From assembly GCF_038019025.1 (NCBI RefSeq), contig NZ_CP150496.1, positions 957,501-1,021,500 of the forward strand: DNA of 64,000 nt, in the 5' to 3' direction. The DNA comes from Polaribacter marinaquae. Its GTDB lineage: Bacteria > Bacteroidota > Bacteroidia > Flavobacteriales > Flavobacteriaceae. A model generated the notes under the pieces. It did not search any database. It was not told the origin of the DNA and saw nothing but the letters and a program-made list of their open reading frames with translations. The position numbers and the translations under genes are program-made. This document shows, piece after piece, positions 34,443-46,715 of the stretch. Within the stretch, counting starts at the first letter, position 1. Each line of letters starts with the position of its first letter.

Positions 34443-35333
34443 TTATCTTCTTTTTCTTTTGGATGAAAAACTTGTATTCTTCCTTTTATTTTTTGGTGAT
34501 GATTTTCTAAATGATGCGCTTTTTTTATTAAAACTGTTTTTGGTTGGTGCTTCTTTTCTTTTTGCTTTTTTAGCTTTTGGCGCTTCTTTTACAACTGATG
34601 CTTCTTCTGTTTTAGAAGATGTTGCAATCATTTTATTTATTTGTTGCATTTCTTCTTGGGTAAGCTCTCGCCAATCTCCTGTTTGTAAAAAACCCAATTC
34701 TACATTCATAATTCGGGTTCTTTTTAACTTGGTAACTTCGTAATCTAAATACTCGCACATTCTACGAATTTGTCTATTTAAACCTTGTGTTAGTATTATT
34801 TTAAAGACTTTTTCGCTTACTTTTTCTACTTTACATTTTTTGGTAACTGTGCCTAAAATTGGTATTCCGTTACTCATTTTATCTACAAACTCTGGTGTAA
34901 CAGATTTGTTAACGGTTACAAAATACTCTTTTTCGTGATTGTTACCTGCGCGTAAAATTTTATTTACAATATCGCCATCGTTAGTTAAAAAAATTAATCC
35001 TTCGGATGGTTTGTCTAAACGACCAATAGGAAATAATCTTTCTGGATGATTTATATGTTTTACAATATTTGCTTTTTCTCTACCATCTGTTGTAGAAACT
35101 ATACCTACAGGTTTATTTAAAGCTATGTAAAGTGTTGTTTTTTTAGGTTTAACTAATCTACCATCTAACTTTACAACATCTTTTTTACCAACTCTGTTAC
35201 CTAGTTGTGTTGGTTTACCATTAATGGTAACTCTGCCTTCGTTTATAAATCTTTCTGCTTCTCTTCTAGAACAAATACCAGATGAGCTTATATATTTATT
35301 AAGATTTATAGTTTGCTGCTTGTTAGTTTCCAA
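34443..35333 (-). CDS. rluF: 23S rRNA pseudouridine synthase, RluF-like
   Basis: The protein (296 residues) has an S4 RNA-binding domain (about 10-57, [20 protein letters not shown]), a RsuA/RluB-type catalytic domain with Asp107 in [15 protein letters not shown], and a long Lys/Ser-rich basic tail (about 240-296, KKAKRKE...FSSKRKRR). The [23 protein letters not shown] string points to RluF, which modifies 23S rRNA U2604 in E. coli. The basic tail is common in Bacteroidota members and is not conserved in sequence. It stands alone between tgt and alkB on the minus strand. Confidence 0.85.
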   Translation of the reverse strand: METNKQQTINLNKYISSSGICSRREAERFINEGRVTINGKPTQLGNRVGKKDVVKLDGRLVKPKKTTLYIALNKPVGIVSTTDGREKANIVKHINHPERLFPIGRLDKPSEGLIFLTNDGDIVNKILRAGNNHEKEYFVTVNKSVTPEFVDKMSNGIPILGTVTKKCKVEKVSEKVFKIILTQGLNRQIRRMCEYLDYEVTKLKRTRIMNVELGFLQTGDWRELTQEEMQQINKMIATSSKTEEASVVKEAPKAKKAKRKEAPTKNSFNKKSASFRKSSPKNKRKNTSFSSKRKRR

Positions 35334-35366
35334 TGAATAATTTTTTTTGCAAAAGTAAAGATAAGA

Positions 35367-35969
35367 TTACAATTCTATTGTTCTAAAGGTTAAATTAATT
35401 CGAGGTGTTTTTACTTTTTTTGTTGGTGGCAATCTATGTAACCAGTTTGTTTGTGTACCAGATTTCATAACTAATAAACTTCCGTTCTCTAAAACAATGT
35501 CTATTCTTTGTTTATTTTCTTTATGTTTAAAAGAAAATTTTCTTGTAGCACCTAAAGATAATGATGCTATTGCTCCGTTTTTTTTGAGCATTTTTTCTCC
35601 GTCGGAATGGTATGCCATACCTTCTTCACCAGAATGATATAAATTTAATAAACAAGAATTATATGTTTCTTGTGTTTCTTTTTCTACTACTGATTTTAAT
35701 TCTAGTAACTCTTTTGTAAAAATATTGGCTGTTTTTGTAACACCAGAATATTTATAAGAAAATTCTGATTCGCCATACCAAGCAACTTTTCTTTTGGTTA
35801 TTATTTTTTTACCAAAAATAATAGCTTCATCATTTTTCCAGTTTATAGAATTCATCAACTTTTCATAATAAAAACTACAATCGTTTAAATTTAAAACTAC
35901 TCCGTGATAATTTGTGATACCGTCAAATGGCAAAATATTTTTTATTTTTTCTGAAGAAAACAAATCCAT
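35367..35969 (-). CDS. AlkB-like alpha-ketoglutarate-dependent dioxygenase
   Basis: AlkB-family enzymes repair alkylated bases by oxidative demethylation with Fe(II) and 2-oxoglutarate. From ATG 35969 the protein has 200 residues. The metal and co-substrate residues are complete: HxD at His121-Asp123 in YHSDGEK, His178 in NWLHRLPP, and the Arg pair Arg190 and Arg196 in PRINLTFR. An aromatic lid segment (VAWYGE) lies near 63. The 205-residue alternative start adds an unlikely MYFYT. It could also act on RNA; the sequence cannot say. Confidence 0.93.
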   Translation of the reverse strand: MDLFSSEKIKNILPFDGITNYHGVVLNLNDCSFYYEKLMNSINWKNDEAIIFGKKIITKRKVAWYGESEFSYKYSGVTKTANIFTKELLELKSVVEKETQETYNSCLLNLYHSGEEGMAYHSDGEKMLKKNGAIASLSLGATRKFSFKHKENKQRIDIVLENGSLLVMKSGTQTNWLHRLPPTKKVKTPRINLTFRTIEL

Positions 35970-36013
35970 AGTGTAAAAATACAATTTATATTACGTCTTG
36001 GTTTTATCAAACA

Positions 36014-36045
36014 AAAAAGTCTAACCTTTTACAGTTAGACTTTTT
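36014..36045. terminator. Hairpin with flanking A/T runs upstream of alkB
   Basis: AAAAAGTCTAAC and GTTAGACTTTTT form a 12-bp stem. It may be a second terminator behind tRNA-Ser in the leftward direction. Confidence 0.6.
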
Positions 36046-36083
36046 AATCTATTAATTATTTTGAATTTAAAATTTTAGAATAA

Positions 36084-36112
36084 AAAACCCGAAACGTAAT
36101 GTTTCGGGTTTT
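36084..36112 (-). terminator. Terminator after tRNA-Ser(TGA)
   Basis: AAAACCCGAAAC and GTTTCGGGTTTT form a perfect 12-bp stem with a GTAAT loop, starting two bases from the tRNA 3' end. Confidence 0.85.
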
Positions 36113-36113
36113 G

Positions 36114-36198
36114 CGGAGAAAGAGGGATTCGAACCCCCGGACCTGTTACAGTCAACAGTTTTCAAGACTGCCGCATTCGACCACTCTGCCATTTCTCC
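36114..36198 (-). tRNA. tRNA-Ser (anticodon TGA)
   Basis: An 85-base class II tRNA with a long variable arm. The acceptor GGAGAAA pairs with TTTCTCC, the anticodon loop CTTGAAA holds TGA, and the discriminator base is G. No encoded CCA. The ORF-like stretch across this gene is spurious. Bases 36199-36434 hold only the aroC promoter region. Confidence 0.96.
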
Positions 36199-36408
36199 AA
36201 GTGTCTCATCAGGTATTCCCTGAATGCGGATGCAAATATAGAAAGGTTTTTTAATTCTGAAAAACAAAAATGAACTTTTTTTTAAAAAAATTTGAAAATA
36301 ATATTTTTAATTCTCTATAACACTAATATTCAGACTATCACCAAAAAATAAAAATTATAGGTATCATTTAAAATATTACAAAAGATAATATCATCGAGAA
36401 CACTTTAT

Positions 36409-36416
36409 TATATTTG
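36409..36416 (+). promoter_or_regulatory. -7 box for aroC
   Basis: TATATTTG matches TAnnTTTG perfectly, 19 bp before the aroC ATG. No good -33 TTTG is visible. Confidence 0.5.
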
Positions 36417-36434
36417 TAAATAAATACAAAAAAA

Positions 36435-37499
36435 ATGGCATTTAATTCTTTTGGAAAATTATTAAAAGTAACCACTTACGGTGAATCTCACGGAACCGCT
36501 ATTGGTGGTGTCATTGATGGTTTTCCTGCTGGGTTAAAAATTGATTTAGAAGCTATTCAAAATGAATTGAATAGACGTAAACCTGGTCAATCCAAAATTG
36601 TAACACAACGTAAAGAACCAGATACAGTAGAGTTTTTATCTGGTATATTCGAAGAAAAAACTACAGGTACTTCTATTGGTTTTATTATTAGAAATACCAA
36701 TCAGAAATCTAAAGACTACAATCATAACACCAATGTTTATAGACCTTCACATGCAGATTACACGTATGATAAAAAATTTGGAGGTAGAGATTATAGAGGT
36801 GGTGGTAGAAGTTCTGCTAGAGAAACTGCCAATTGGGTTGTTGCTGGCGCTTTAGCAAAACAATTAATAGCATCTATGGAAATTAATGCTTTTACTTCTT
36901 CTGTAGGCGATATTTTTATTGATAAGCCTTATCAAGATTTAGATTTTTCTAAGACAGAAAACAATATTGTAAGATGTCCGGATGAAAGTTCTGCAGATAA
37001 AATGATTGCTAAAATTCAAGAAATAAGAAAAGCAGGAGATACTATTGGCGGTACTATTACATGTGTTGCACAAAATATACCTGTTGGCTTAGGTGAACCT
37101 ATATTTAATAAATTACATGCAGAATTAGGCAAAGCAATGTTATCTATTAATGCTGTTAAAGGTTTTGAGTTTGGAAGTGGTTTTTGTGGTGCAAAAATGA
37201 AAGGATCTGAGCATAATGACATTTTTAATGCTGATGGATCTACTGAATCTAATCTTTCTGGAGGAATTCAAGGAGGTATTAGTAACGGAATGGATATTTA
37301 CTTTAGAGTAGCTTTTAAACCTGTTGCTACGATAATGACAAATCAACAAACTATAAATTCTGATTATGAAGTAAGAGAGATAACTGGTAAAGGACGTCAT
37401 GATCCTTGCGTAGTACCAAGAGCTGTACCTATTGTTGAGGCTATGACTGCTCTAGTATTAGCAGATTTTTGGTTATTAAACAAAACAAGAAAAATATAA
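36435..37499 (+). CDS. aroC: Chorismate synthase
   Basis: AroC makes chorismate from EPSP using reduced FMN, the last step of the shikimate pathway. The 354-residue length is standard. Family signatures are present: the N-terminal [18 protein letters not shown], the [16 protein letters not shown] segment, the [12 protein letters not shown] and [14 protein letters not shown] motifs, and [14 protein letters not shown] near the C-terminus. It is a single gene with its own promoter, closed by a perfect terminator that it shares with the convergent DUF3467 gene. Confidence 0.97.
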   Translation: MAFNSFGKLLKVTTYGESHGTAIGGVIDGFPAGLKIDLEAIQNELNRRKPGQSKIVTQRKEPDTVEFLSGIFEEKTTGTSIGFIIRNTNQKSKDYNHNTNVYRPSHADYTYDKKFGGRDYRGGGRSSARETANWVVAGALAKQLIASMEINAFTSSVGDIFIDKPYQDLDFSKTENNIVRCPDESSADKMIAKIQEIRKAGDTIGGTITCVAQNIPVGLGEPIFNKLHAELGKAMLSINAVKGFEFGSGFCGAKMKGSEHNDIFNADGSTESNLSGGIQGGISNGMDIYFRVAFKPVATIMTNQQTINSDYEVREITGKGRHDPCVVPRAVPIVEAMTALVLADFWLLNKTRKI

Positions 37500-37500
37500 T

Positions 37501-37536
37501 AAAAAAAGCGAAACTTTAAAAAGTTTCGCTTTTTTT
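37501..37536. terminator. Bidirectional terminator between aroC and the DUF3467 gene
   Basis: Two 17-bp perfect arms (first arm AAAAAAAGCGAAACTTT) with a two-base loop, located between convergent genes. Confidence 0.85.
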
Positions 37537-37846
37537 ATGCTTCACCAGTTGGCCCAAAATTCATTGGAATTGGTGGTTGTTCATAATCTTTAATTTCACC
37601 GTTTTGTTGTTCAAACTTTCTAACATTTTCTGCCAATGCTTTAGAAAGTCTTTTTGCATGTTGCGGAGTTAAAATAATTCTAGACTTTACTTTGGCCTTT
37701 GGTACACCAGGCATTATATTAATAAAATCTACTATAAACTCTGAAACAGAATGATTAATTATAGCTAAATTAGAATATGTACCTTCAGCAATTTCTTGAT
37801 CTAATTCTATATTTAATTGTCCGTCTTTATTTTGATTTTCTTCCAT
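37535..37846 (-). CDS. DUF3467 family protein
   Basis: The 103-residue protein matches the small DUF3467 family: an IAEGTYSNLAIINHSVSEF start of the core shortened here to EGTYSNLAIINHSVSEF, the FINIMPG motif, and RIILTPQHAKRLSKALAENV. The function is unknown. It commonly sits directly downstream of rpoC in Bacteroidota, as here (113 bp gap with the rpoC terminator between), so its position is conserved rather than accidental. Confidence 0.88.
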   Translation of the reverse strand: MEENQNKDGQLNIELDQEIAEGTYSNLAIINHSVSEFIVDFINIMPGVPKAKVKSRIILTPQHAKRLSKALAENVRKFEQQNGEIKDYEQPPIPMNFGPTGEA

Positions 37847-37880
37847 AATCTTGTTTATATATCAATTAATTTATAATAAA

Positions 37881-37931
37881 AAAAGTTGAATTGAATAATG
37901 TAAATAAGTTACAGTAAACAATTCAACTTTT
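37881..37931 (-). terminator. Terminator after rpoC
   Basis: AAAAGTTGAATTG (37881-37893) and CAATTCAACTTTT (37919-37931) are perfect 13-bp arms around a 25-base loop, with T/A runs. It lies 28 bp past rpoC. Confidence 0.7.
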
Positions 37932-37958
37932 AAAATATATTACTAATAAAAGCTATTA

Positions 37959-40900
37959 TTAGAAACTTTGTTCTATTTCGTCTTTAGGACCAACTAGAAT
38001 GTTTTCATAAGCTCTCATACCTGTACCTGCTGGTATTCTCTTACCTACAATTACGTTTTCTTTTAATCCTTCTAAAGTATCTACTTTACCGCTTACAGCC
38101 GCTTCATTTAATACTTTTGTAGTTTCCTGGAAAGAAGCTGCAGAAATAAATGATTTCGTCTGTAAAGATGCTCTTGTAATACCTTGTAAAACTTGTTCTG
38201 CTGTTGCTGGTCTCGCATCTCTAGCTTCAACTAAGTTCTGATCGTTTCTTCTTAATAAAGAATTCTCATCTCTTAATTGACGTGCAGAAATAATCTGTCC
38301 CGCTCTTAAATTTTCAGAATCTCCAGCATTTTCAACAACTTTCATTCCGTAAATTGCATCATTATCTTTGATAAAGTCAATTTTGTGAATTAATTGATTC
38401 TCTAAAAATAAAGTATCTCCAGAATCAATAATCTTAACTTTACGCATCATTTGACGTACAACTACTTCGAAATGCTTATCATTAATTTTTACACCTTGTA
38501 AACGATATACTTCTTGAATTTCGTTTACTAAGTATTCTTGAACTGCAGATGGTCCTTTAATTCTTAATATATCTGAAGGAGTTGTAGCTCCGTCTGATAA
38601 TGGCATACCAGCTTTAATAAAGTCATTTTCTTGAACTAAAATTTGGTTAGAAAGTTTAACTAAATACTTACTAATATCTCCAGTTTTAGATTCAACAATA
38701 ATTTCTCTATTACCACGCTTAATTTTACCGAAAGAAACAACACCGTCTATCTCTGATACTACTGATGGATTAGAAGGATTACGTGCTTCAAACAATTCTG
38801 TTACACGAGGTAAACCTCCTGTAATATCACCTGCTTTACCAGATTTTCTTGGTATTTTAACTAACGTATGTCCAGATTCTACCATCTGTCCATCATCAAT
38901 CATTAAATGTGCACCTACTGGTAAACTATAAGAACGTAAAGCATTACCATCTTCATCTTCAATAATCAATGAAGCGATAATTTTCTTGTTCTTAGAATCG
39001 ATCATTACCTTTTCTTGGAAACCAGTTTGCTCATCAACTTCAACAGAGTAATTAATACCTTGTTCTAAGTTATCAAACTTAACTCGTCCACTAAATTCAG
39101 AAACAATTACACCGTTAAATGGATCCCATTGTACAATTACATCACCTTTCTTAATAGTCTTTCTCTCTTTATCAAAGATGATAGATCCATAAGGTATAAT
39201 GTTTGTACTTTGAGTAATTCCTGTTTTCTTATCTATAATTTTAATTTCTGCTGTTCTAGAAATTACAATGTCAACATCGTTACCTTCACTATCTTTACCA
39301 ACAACAGTTCTTAAATCTTCAATAGTTACATTACCATCAAATTTAGCTATTAACTTATTGTCTTCAGAAATGTTACCTGCTACCCCACCAACGTGGAATG
39401 TACGTAACGTTAACTGTGTACCTGGTTCTCCAATAGATTGCGCTGCAATTACACCAACTGCTTCACCAATTTGAACTTTGTTAAGAGTAGATAAACTTTG
39501 ACCATAACATTTTGCACAAATACCTTTTGTAGATTCACAAGATAAAGGAGATCTAACTTCTACACTATCTACACCAGACTCTTCAACTGCTTTTGCTAAT
39601 TGATAAGTAATAGGTTGGTTAGCTTCTAAAAGTAAGTCTTCTGTTATTGGATGATAAACGTTGTTTAAAGAAATACGTCCTTCAATTCTATCTGATAAAG
39701 ATTCTACAATCTCATCATTCTTCTTTAATGGAGCAACTTCTAAACCTCTTAATGTACCACAATCTTCTTCGTTGATAATAACATCTTGAGAAACATCTAC
39801 CAATCTACGTGTTAAATAACCCGCATCGGCTGTTTTTAATGCTGTATCGGCAAGACCTTTACGCGCACCGTGAGTAGAAATGAAGTATTCTAAAATTGAT
39901 AAACCTTCCTTAAAGTTAGAAAGAATTGGATTTTCAATAATTTCTCCACCTCCTGCAGTAGATTTTTTAGGTTTTGCCATTAATCCACGCATACCTGTTA
40001 ACTGACGAATCTGTTCTTTAGAACCCCTTGCCCCAGAATCAAGCATCATGTATACCGAGTTGAAACCTTGTTGATCTTCACGTAAACGTTTCATAGATAA
40101 CTCAGTTAAATCGTTATTTGTTCTTCCCCAAATATCAATTACCTGGTTGTAACGCTCTTTCTGCGTTAACATACCCATATTATAGTTACCTACAATTGCT
40201 TCTACTTCTTTGTTTGCTGCATCAATCATTCCTTGCTTTTCTGCAGGAATAATGATATCTCCTAATGAGAATGATAAACCACCTTGGAAAGCAAATTTAT
40301 ATCCCATATTTTTAATATTATCTAAGAATTCTCCAGTAGTAGGAATATTAGTAGCTTTTAAAATACCACCAATAATTCCACGTAAATTTTTCTTAGTTAA
40401 TACTTCATTAATATAACCTGCAGCCGGAGGAACAACTTCATTAAATAAAACTCTACCAACAGTAGTTTTAATAATTCTAGTTACTTGTTCTCCATTTTCA
40501 TCTATATCTTGAGTTCTTACTTTAATACCAGCATTTAAATCAACTTTTTCTTCGTTAAAAGCAATAGTTACTTCTTCTGGAGAATAAAAAGTTAATCCTT
40601 CACCTTTAATAGGTACTTCTGGAGTAGAAACTCTTTCTTTTGTCATATAATATAAACCAAGAACCATATCCTGAGAAGGTACAGTTACTGGCGCACCATT
40701 TGCAGGGTTTAAGATATTATGAGAAGCCAACATTAATAATTGTGCTTCTAAAATAGCTTCTGGTCCTAATGGTAAGTGAACAGCCATTTGATCCCCATCA
40801 AAATCGGCATTAAATGCAGAACATGCTAAAGGATGTAATTGTATTGCTTTTCCTTCAATTAATTTTGGTTGAAAAGCTTGAATACCTAATCTGTGTAGCG

Positions 40901-42233
40901 TTGGAGCCCTGTTTAATAATACTGGATGCCCTTTAATTACATTTTCTAAAATATCCCAAACAACTGGTTCTTTTCTATCTATAATTTTCTTTGCAGATTT
41001 TACAGTCTTAACAATACCTCTTTCAATTAATTTTCTAATTACAAAAGGCTTGTAAAGTTCTGCTGCCATATCTTTTGGCAATCCACATTCAGATAATTTC
41101 ATTTCTGGTCCAACAACAATTACAGAACGTGCAGAATAATCAACACGCTTTCCTAATAAATTCTGACGGAAACGTCCTTGTTTACCTTTTAATGAATCTG
41201 ATAAAGATTTTAAAGGTCTGTTAGATTCTGTTTTTACTGCAGAAGATTTACGTGTGTTATCAAATAAAGAATCTACAGATTCTTGTAACATACGTTTTTC
41301 ATTACGTAAAATAACTTCAGGAGCTTTTATCTCAACTAACCTTTTTAAACGGTTGTTTCTAATAATAACTCTTCTATATAAATCATTTAAATCTGAAGTA
41401 GCAAAACGACCTCCATCTAATGGAACTAAAGGTCTTAATTCTGGTGGAATTACCGGAACCGCCTTCATAATCATCCACTCAGGATTATTTTCTCTATTTT
41501 TTTGAGAATCTCTAAATGCCTCAACAACATTTAAACGCTTTAATGCTTCTGTTTTACGTTGTTTAGAAGTTTCTGTGTTTGCTTTATGTCTTAAATCGAA
41601 AGATAATTGCTCTAAATCGATTCTTGCCAATAAGTCAATTAAACACTCAGCACCCATTTTAGCAATAAACTTGTTTGGGTCTGAATCTTCTAAATATTGA
41701 TTATCTTGAGGTAATTCATCAGCAATATCTAAGTATTCTTCTTCTGTTAAGAAATCCATTTTTTGTAATGGTTCTCCTTCTACATTTTTAGCAATACCTG
41801 GCTGAATTACTACGTATCTCTCGTAGTAAATAATCATATCTAACTTTTTAGAAGGTAAACCTAAAAGGTAACCCATTTTGTTAGGTAATGATCTAAAGTA
41901 CCAAATATGAGCAACAGGAACCACCAAATTAATGTGTCCTACTCTATCTCTACGTACCTTCTTTTCTGTTACTTCTACACCACATCTATCACAAACGATA
42001 CCTTTGTAGCGAATTCTTTTGTACTTTCCACAAGCACATTCATAATCCTTTACAGGACCAAAAATACGCTCACAAAATAAACCATCTCTTTCTGGTTTGT
42101 GCGTACGGTAATTTATTGTTTCTGGTTTTAAAACTTCACCTTTAGAAATTTCTAAAATAGCTTCTGGTGATGATAAACCAATTGAGATTTTATTAAACTT
42201 TTTTACAGTGTACTTCTCTTGTTTTCTTGCCAT
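37959..42233 (-). CDS. rpoC: RNA polymerase subunit beta-prime
   Basis: RpoC is the largest catalytic subunit of RNA polymerase. The 1424-residue length is usual for Bacteroidota. Visible are the N-terminal zinc-binding cysteines (CACGKY...[15 protein letters not shown], about 68-90), the catalytic [15 protein letters not shown] near residue 475, the bridge-helix/trigger-loop region with [11 protein letters not shown] and [23 protein letters not shown] cut to [19 protein letters not shown], and the second zinc cluster [13 protein letters not shown]. It is the last gene of the rpoBC unit, separated from rpoB by a 104-bp gap with a hairpin at 42296-42325. Confidence 0.99.
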   Translation of the reverse strand: MARKQEKYTVKKFNKISIGLSSPEAILEISKGEVLKPETINYRTHKPERDGLFCERIFGPVKDYECACGKYKRIRYKGIVCDRCGVEVTEKKVRRDRVGHINLVVPVAHIWYFRSLPNKMGYLLGLPSKKLDMIIYYERYVVIQPGIAKNVEGEPLQKMDFLTEEEYLDIADELPQDNQYLEDSDPNKFIAKMGAECLIDLLARIDLEQLSFDLRHKANTETSKQRKTEALKRLNVVEAFRDSQKNRENNPEWMIMKAVPVIPPELRPLVPLDGGRFATSDLNDLYRRVIIRNNRLKRLVEIKAPEVILRNEKRMLQESVDSLFDNTRKSSAVKTESNRPLKSLSDSLKGKQGRFRQNLLGKRVDYSARSVIVVGPEMKLSECGLPKDMAAELYKPFVIRKLIERGIVKTVKSAKKIIDRKEPVVWDILENVIKGHPVLLNRAPTLHRLGIQAFQPKLIEGKAIQLHPLACSAFNADFDGDQMAVHLPLGPEAILEAQLLMLASHNILNPANGAPVTVPSQDMVLGLYYMTKERVSTPEVPIKGEGLTFYSPEEVTIAFNEEKVDLNAGIKVRTQDIDENGEQVTRIIKTTVGRVLFNEVVPPAAGYINEVLTKKNLRGIIGGILKATNIPTTGEFLDNIKNMGYKFAFQGGLSFSLGDIIIPAEKQGMIDAANKEVEAIVGNYNMGMLTQKERYNQVIDIWGRTNNDLTELSMKRLREDQQGFNSVYMMLDSGARGSKEQIRQLTGMRGLMAKPKKSTAGGGEIIENPILSNFKEGLSILEYFISTHGARKGLADTALKTADAGYLTRRLVDVSQDVIINEEDCGTLRGLEVAPLKKNDEIVESLSDRIEGRISLNNVYHPITEDLLLEANQPITYQLAKAVEESGVDSVEVRSPLSCESTKGICAKCYGQSLSTLNKVQIGEAVGVIAAQSIGEPGTQLTLRTFHVGGVAGNISEDNKLIAKFDGNVTIEDLRTVVGKDSEGNDVDIVISRTAEIKIIDKKTGITQSTNIIPYGSIIFDKERKTIKKGDVIVQWDPFNGVIVSEFSGRVKFDNLEQGINYSVEVDEQTGFQEKVMIDSKNKKIIASLIIEDEDGNALRSYSLPVGAHLMIDDGQMVESGHTLVKIPRKSGKAGDITGGLPRVTELFEARNPSNPSVVSEIDGVVSFGKIKRGNREIIVESKTGDISKYLVKLSNQILVQENDFIKAGMPLSDGATTPSDILRIKGPSAVQEYLVNEIQEVYRLQGVKINDKHFEVVVRQMMRKVKIIDSGDTLFLENQLIHKIDFIKDNDAIYGMKVVENAGDSENLRAGQIISARQLRDENSLLRRNDQNLVEARDARPATAEQVLQGITRASLQTKSFISAASFQETTKVLNEAAVSGKVDTLEGLKENVIVGKRIPAGTGMRAYENILVGPKDEIEQSF

Positions 42234-42295
42234 GTTGATGGATTCGAATTAAAATTGTAAAAATGGCCTCAATGAGACTTATAAATAAATGATTA

Positions 42296-42325
42296 TAAGA
42301 AGTAGATTAAAAAACCTACTTCTTA
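42296..42325 (-). promoter_or_regulatory. Hairpin between rpoB and rpoC
   Basis: TAAGAAGTAG (42296-42305) and CTACTTCTTA (42316-42325) form a 10-bp perfect stem in the rpoB-rpoC gap. On the minus strand the loop carries a T-run, and no U-run follows the stem, so it is more likely an RNA processing or stability element than a terminator. Confidence 0.5.
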
Positions 42326-42337
42326 CATCAATTTTTG

Positions 42338-45300
42338 TTATTCTTCTAATCTAACGTCTAAACCTAAACCTTTAAGTTCGTGCATTAATACGTTAAATGA
42401 TTCTGGTAAACCAGGTTCTGGCATAGTTTCACCTTTCACAATACTTTCGTATGTTTTAGCTCTACCCATAACATCATCAGATTTTACTGTTAAGATTTCT
42501 CTTAAGATACTTGATGCACCATATGCTTCAAGGGCCCAAACTTCCATCTCTCCAAAACGTTGACCACCAAACTGAGCTTTACCTCCTAATGGCTGTTGTG
42601 TAATTAATGAGTATGGTCCTATAGAACGAGCATGCATTTTATCTTCAATCATATGACCTAATTTAATCATATAAATGATACCAACCGTTGCTGGTTGATC
42701 AAAACGTTTACCTGTTCCTCCATCATATAAATATGTGTGCCCAAATCTTGGTACGCCAGCTTCATCTGTAATACCGTTAATTTGCTCTAAAGATGCTCCA
42801 TCAAAAATAGGTGTTGCATATTTAGTGTTTAATTTTTGACCTGCCCAACCAAGAACAGTTTCATAAATTTGACCAATATTCATACGAGATGGTACACCTA
42901 ATGGATTTAATACGATATCTACTGGAGTTCCGTCTTCTAAGAAAGGCATATCTTCTGCTCTAACTATACGTGCAACAATACCTTTGTTACCGTGACGTCC
43001 TGCCATTTTATCACCAACTTTAAGCTTACGTTTCTTAGCAATGTAAACCTTAGCTAATTTTAAAATACCTGCTGGTAATTCATCTCCAACTGAAATTGTA
43101 AACTTTTGACGACGTAATGATCCTTGTAAATCATTTACTTTAATCTTGTAGTTGTGAACTAGTTCACCTACTAATTTATTTAAGTCGCTATCTGTTGTCC
43201 AAGAACCAGTTAAATGCACATAATCATCAACAGAGTTTAACATTTTAAGAGTATATTTTTTACCTTTTGGTAAAACTTCTTCTCCTAAATCATTAAATAC
43301 TCCTTGAGAAGTTTTACCACTAATTAAAGTAAATAATTTCTCGATTAATTCGTCTTTTAAACCTTCAAATTTAGAAACAAAAGATTGCTCTAAAGTAGCT
43401 ACCGCTTCTTTATCTCTAATTCTCTTATTTTTATCTTTTAAGGCTCTTCTAAATAATTTTTTATCAATTACTACACCTCTTAGTGATGGAGAAGCTTTTA
43501 ATGATGCATCTTTAACATCACCAGCTTTATCACCAAAAATAGCACGTAATAATTTTTCTTCTGGAGTAGGATCAGATTCTCCTTTTGGTGTAATCTTACC
43601 AATTAAGATATCACCAGGATTAACTTCTGCACCTATTCTAATCATTCCGTTTTCATCTAAATCTTTTGTAGCTTCTTCAGAAACGTTAGGAATATCATTA
43701 GTTAACTCTTCGGTACCTAATTTTGTATCTCTAACATCTAAAGAATACTCATCAATATGAATAGATGTAAATATATCTTCTCGAACAACTTTTTCTGAAA
43801 TTACAATTGCATCCTCAAAGTTATACCCTTTCCAAGGCATAAAGGCTACTTTCATATTTCTACCTAAAGCTAATTCTCCTTTTTGAGTTGCATAACCTTC
43901 ACAAAGAACTTGTCCTTCTTCAACTCTATCACCTCTTTCTACAATTGGTTTTAGGTTAATGTTAGTTCCTTGATTCGTTTTTCTAAACTTAATTAAGTTG
44001 TAAGAAACTTCATCAGAATCAAAACTAACAAGTTTTTCTTCTTCTGTTCTATCATACTTAATTGTAATTTTATTAGCATCAACATAAATTACTTCACCTG
44101 CTCCTTCCGCATTAATTAAAATACGAGAATCTTTTGCAACTCTGCGCTCTAAACCAGTACCAACAATTGGAGATTCTGGTCTTAACAACGGTACAGCTTG
44201 ACGCATCATGTTAGATCCCATTAAGGCTCTGTTCGCATCATCATGTTCTAAGAATGGTATTAAAGATGCAGATATCGATGCAATTTGATTAGGAGCAACA
44301 TCCATATAGTCAATTACATCTGGTGTAACAACAGGGAAATCTCCTTCTTCACGAGCAATAACTCTATCTAAAACAATACTACCATCTTCTTTAAGTTCTA
44401 AATTAGATTGAGCAATTTTCTTACCTTCTTCTTCTTCGGCACTTAAATAAGTTGGCTCTTCTTTAGCAACAACACCATTATCTACTTTTCTATAAGGCGT
44501 TTCGATAAAACCTAAATTATTCACTTTTGCAAATACAGAAAGTGAAGAAATTAAACCAATGTTTGGCCCTTCTGGTGTTTCAATAGGACATAGACGTCCA
44601 TAATGTGTATAATGAACATCACGAACCTCAAAACCTGCTCTTTCTCTTGATAAACCACCTGGCCCAAGTGCAGATAATCTACGCTTATGAGTGATCTCTG
44701 CTAACGGATTCGTTTGATCCATAAATTGAGATAATTGGTTTGTACCGAAGAAAGAATTAATTACAGATGATAAAGTCTTAGCATTAATTAAATCGATTGG
44801 TGTAAACACCTCGTTATCACGCACATTCATACGCTCACGAATTGTTCTTGCCATACGAGCTAAACCAACACCAAATTGACCAGCTAATTGCTCTCCTACG
44901 GTTCTTACACGTCTGTTAGATAAGTGATCAATATCATCTACTTCTGCCTTAGAATTGATTAATTCAATTAAATATTTTATTATAGTAATAATATCTAATT
45001 TAGTTAATACTTTTTGATCTATAGGCTCATTTAACTGAAGTTTGGTGTTCATTCTAAAACGACCTACTTCACCTAAATTATATCTTTGTTCAGAAAAGAA
45101 TAATTTATCTATAATACCTCTTGCAGTCTCCTCATCTGGCGGTTCTGCATTACGTAATTGTCTATAAATATGTTCTACTGCTTCTTTTTCAGAATTTGTA
45201 GGATCTTTCTGTAACGTATTATGTATAATTGCATAATCTGCCATGTCGTTATCTTCTTTATGAAGTAAAACGGTTTTAGCACCTGCATCTATAATTTCGT

Positions 45301-46147
45301 CTATATGTTCTTTATCTAAAATTGTATCACGATCAAAAATAATTTCGTTTCTTTCGATAGATACTACTTCACCAGTATCTTCATCTACGAAATCTTCATG
45401 CCAAGTTTTTAAAACTCTAGCAGCCAATTTACGACCTAATACTTTTTTTAATCCAGCTTTAGAAACTTTTACTTCTTCTGCAAGGTCAAAAATTTCTAAT
45501 ATATCTTTATCTCTTTCAAAACCTATGGCTCTGAATAATGTTGTTACTGGTAATTTTTTCTTTCTATCAATGTAAGCATACATTACTTGATTGATATCGG
45601 TAGCAAATTCTATCCAAGATCCCTTAAAAGGAATAACTCTTGCAGAATATAATTTTGTACCATTTGCGTGGAAAGATTGTCCAAAGAACACACCTGGTGA
45701 TCTATGTAACTGAGAAACTACCACACGCTCTGCTCCATTTATTACAAAGGTACCAGAGTTTGTCATATAAGGTATTGTACCAAGATAAACATCTTGTACA
45801 ATTGTTTCGAAATCTTCGTGTTCTGGATCTGTACAGTAAAGTTTTAAACGTGCTTTTAAAGGCACACTGTGCGTAAGACCTCTTTCGATACATTCTTGAA
45901 TAGAATATCTTGGTGGATCTACGAAGTAGTCTAGAAATTCTAATACGAATTGATTTCTTGTATCTGTTATTGGAAAGTTATCCATGAAGGTTTTGTACAA
46001 ACCTTCTTCACCTCTTTCTTCTGCTTTCGTTTGAAGTTGGAAAAAATCTTGGAAAGATTTTACCTGAATATCCAAGAAATCTGGATATTCTTTAATCATT
46101 TGAGAAGTTGCGAAGTTGATTCTTTCAGTAGTGTTTTTCGTTGCCAA
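42338..46147 (-). CDS. rpoB: RNA polymerase subunit beta
   Basis: RpoB forms the catalytic core with RpoC. The 1269-residue protein carries the rifampicin-region signature [19 protein letters not shown] followed by [20 protein letters not shown], the [17 protein letters not shown] motif, and the C-terminal [21 protein letters not shown] shown in part as [17 protein letters not shown]. The rifampicin loop keeps the drug-sensitive residues (Gln, Asp, His, Arg, Ser). It follows rplL with a structured 140-bp gap, as in the classical L7/L12-beta arrangement. Confidence 0.99.
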   Translation of the reverse strand: MATKNTTERINFATSQMIKEYPDFLDIQVKSFQDFFQLQTKAEERGEEGLYKTFMDNFPITDTRNQFVLEFLDYFVDPPRYSIQECIERGLTHSVPLKARLKLYCTDPEHEDFETIVQDVYLGTIPYMTNSGTFVINGAERVVVSQLHRSPGVFFGQSFHANGTKLYSARVIPFKGSWIEFATDINQVMYAYIDRKKKLPVTTLFRAIGFERDKDILEIFDLAEEVKVSKAGLKKVLGRKLAARVLKTWHEDFVDEDTGEVVSIERNEIIFDRDTILDKEHIDEIIDAGAKTVLLHKEDNDMADYAIIHNTLQKDPTNSEKEAVEHIYRQLRNAEPPDEETARGIIDKLFFSEQRYNLGEVGRFRMNTKLQLNEPIDQKVLTKLDIITIIKYLIELINSKAEVDDIDHLSNRRVRTVGEQLAGQFGVGLARMARTIRERMNVRDNEVFTPIDLINAKTLSSVINSFFGTNQLSQFMDQTNPLAEITHKRRLSALGPGGLSRERAGFEVRDVHYTHYGRLCPIETPEGPNIGLISSLSVFAKVNNLGFIETPYRKVDNGVVAKEEPTYLSAEEEEGKKIAQSNLELKEDGSIVLDRVIAREEGDFPVVTPDVIDYMDVAPNQIASISASLIPFLEHDDANRALMGSNMMRQAVPLLRPESPIVGTGLERRVAKDSRILINAEGAGEVIYVDANKITIKYDRTEEEKLVSFDSDEVSYNLIKFRKTNQGTNINLKPIVERGDRVEEGQVLCEGYATQKGELALGRNMKVAFMPWKGYNFEDAIVISEKVVREDIFTSIHIDEYSLDVRDTKLGTEELTNDIPNVSEEATKDLDENGMIRIGAEVNPGDILIGKITPKGESDPTPEEKLLRAIFGDKAGDVKDASLKASPSLRGVVIDKKLFRRALKDKNKRIRDKEAVATLEQSFVSKFEGLKDELIEKLFTLISGKTSQGVFNDLGEEVLPKGKKYTLKMLNSVDDYVHLTGSWTTDSDLNKLVGELVHNYKIKVNDLQGSLRRQKFTISVGDELPAGILKLAKVYIAKKRKLKVGDKMAGRHGNKGIVARIVRAEDMPFLEDGTPVDIVLNPLGVPSRMNIGQIYETVLGWAGQKLNTKYATPIFDGASLEQINGITDEAGVPRFGHTYLYDGGTGKRFDQPATVGIIYMIKLGHMIEDKMHARSIGPYSLITQQPLGGKAQFGGQRFGEMEVWALEAYGASSILREILTVKSDDVMGRAKTYESIVKGETMPEPGLPESFNVLMHELKGLGLDVRLEE

Positions 46148-46208
46148 AAGAGTATATTTTTTTGATTAAAATCTGAATTAAAATAAAGAACGAATATATA
46201 CACAAAAT

Positions 46209-46247
46209 GGTTTAGGTCTAGAGACAAGTGTCCCTAGTACCTAAACC
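46209..46247 (-). promoter_or_regulatory. Long hairpin in the rplL-rpoB gap
   Basis: A 39-base dyad: GGTTTAGGT pairs with ACCTAAACC and the inner CTAG/CTAG and GACA/TGTC segments extend the stem with a few mismatches. In E. coli the same gap holds an attenuator and RNase III site that tune rpoBC against rplL output; a similar role here is inferred. Confidence 0.55.
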
Positions 46248-46259
46248 TAAATTTGTTTT

Positions 46260-46281
46260 CCCGTTACGTTTACACGTCGGG
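46260..46281 (-). promoter_or_regulatory. Second hairpin just after rplL
   Basis: CCCG/CGGG arms with an inner ACGT/ACGT pairing enclose a small loop about 10 bp from the rplL stop. It has no U-run, so it may be a pause or processing structure that works with the hairpin at 46209-46247. Confidence 0.45.
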
Positions 46282-46290
46282 AGTAATAGC

Positions 46291-46665
46291 TTACTTAAGC
46301 TCTACCTCAGCTCCAGCTTCTTCTAAAGATGCTTTAAGACCTTCAGCCTCATCTTTAGATACACCTTCTTTTACTGCTGCTGGTGCGCTATCTACGATAC
46401 CTTTAGCTTCTTTTAATCCTAAACCAGTTAATTCTTTAACTAATTTAACAACTGCTAATTTAGAACCTCCTGCTGCTGTTAAAATAACATCAAATTCAGT
46501 TTGCTCATCAGCTGCTTCTGCTCCACCTGCTGCTGGACCTGCTACTGCTACTGCTGCTGCTGCTGGCTCGATACCATACTCATCTTTTAAAATAGTAGCT
46601 AATTCATTAACTTCTTTTACTGTTAAGTTAACTAATTGCTCTGCGAAATCTTTTAATTCTGCCAT
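46291..46665 (-). CDS. rplL: 50S ribosomal protein L7/L12
   Basis: The stalk protein that recruits translation factors. The 124-residue protein shows the N-terminal dimer domain ([20 protein letters not shown]), the Ala-rich hinge ([14 protein letters not shown]) and the C-terminal domain with [20 protein letters not shown] and [13 protein letters not shown]. It follows rplJ by 50 bp in the operon. Confidence 0.98.
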   Translation of the reverse strand: MAELKDFAEQLVNLTVKEVNELATILKDEYGIEPAAAAVAVAGPAAGGAEAADEQTEFDVILTAAGGSKLAVVKLVKELTGLGLKEAKGIVDSAPAAVKEGVSKDEAEGLKASLEEAGAEVELK

Positions 46666-46715
46666 TTTAATTGTTTTTAAAAATTTTGTTTATTATAGTT
46701 TATTTGTGCGCGTAA

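Noticed and set aside
36067..36267. 66-residue ORF across tRNA-Ser(TGA)
   Set aside because: It overlaps the tRNA and its terminator; spurious.
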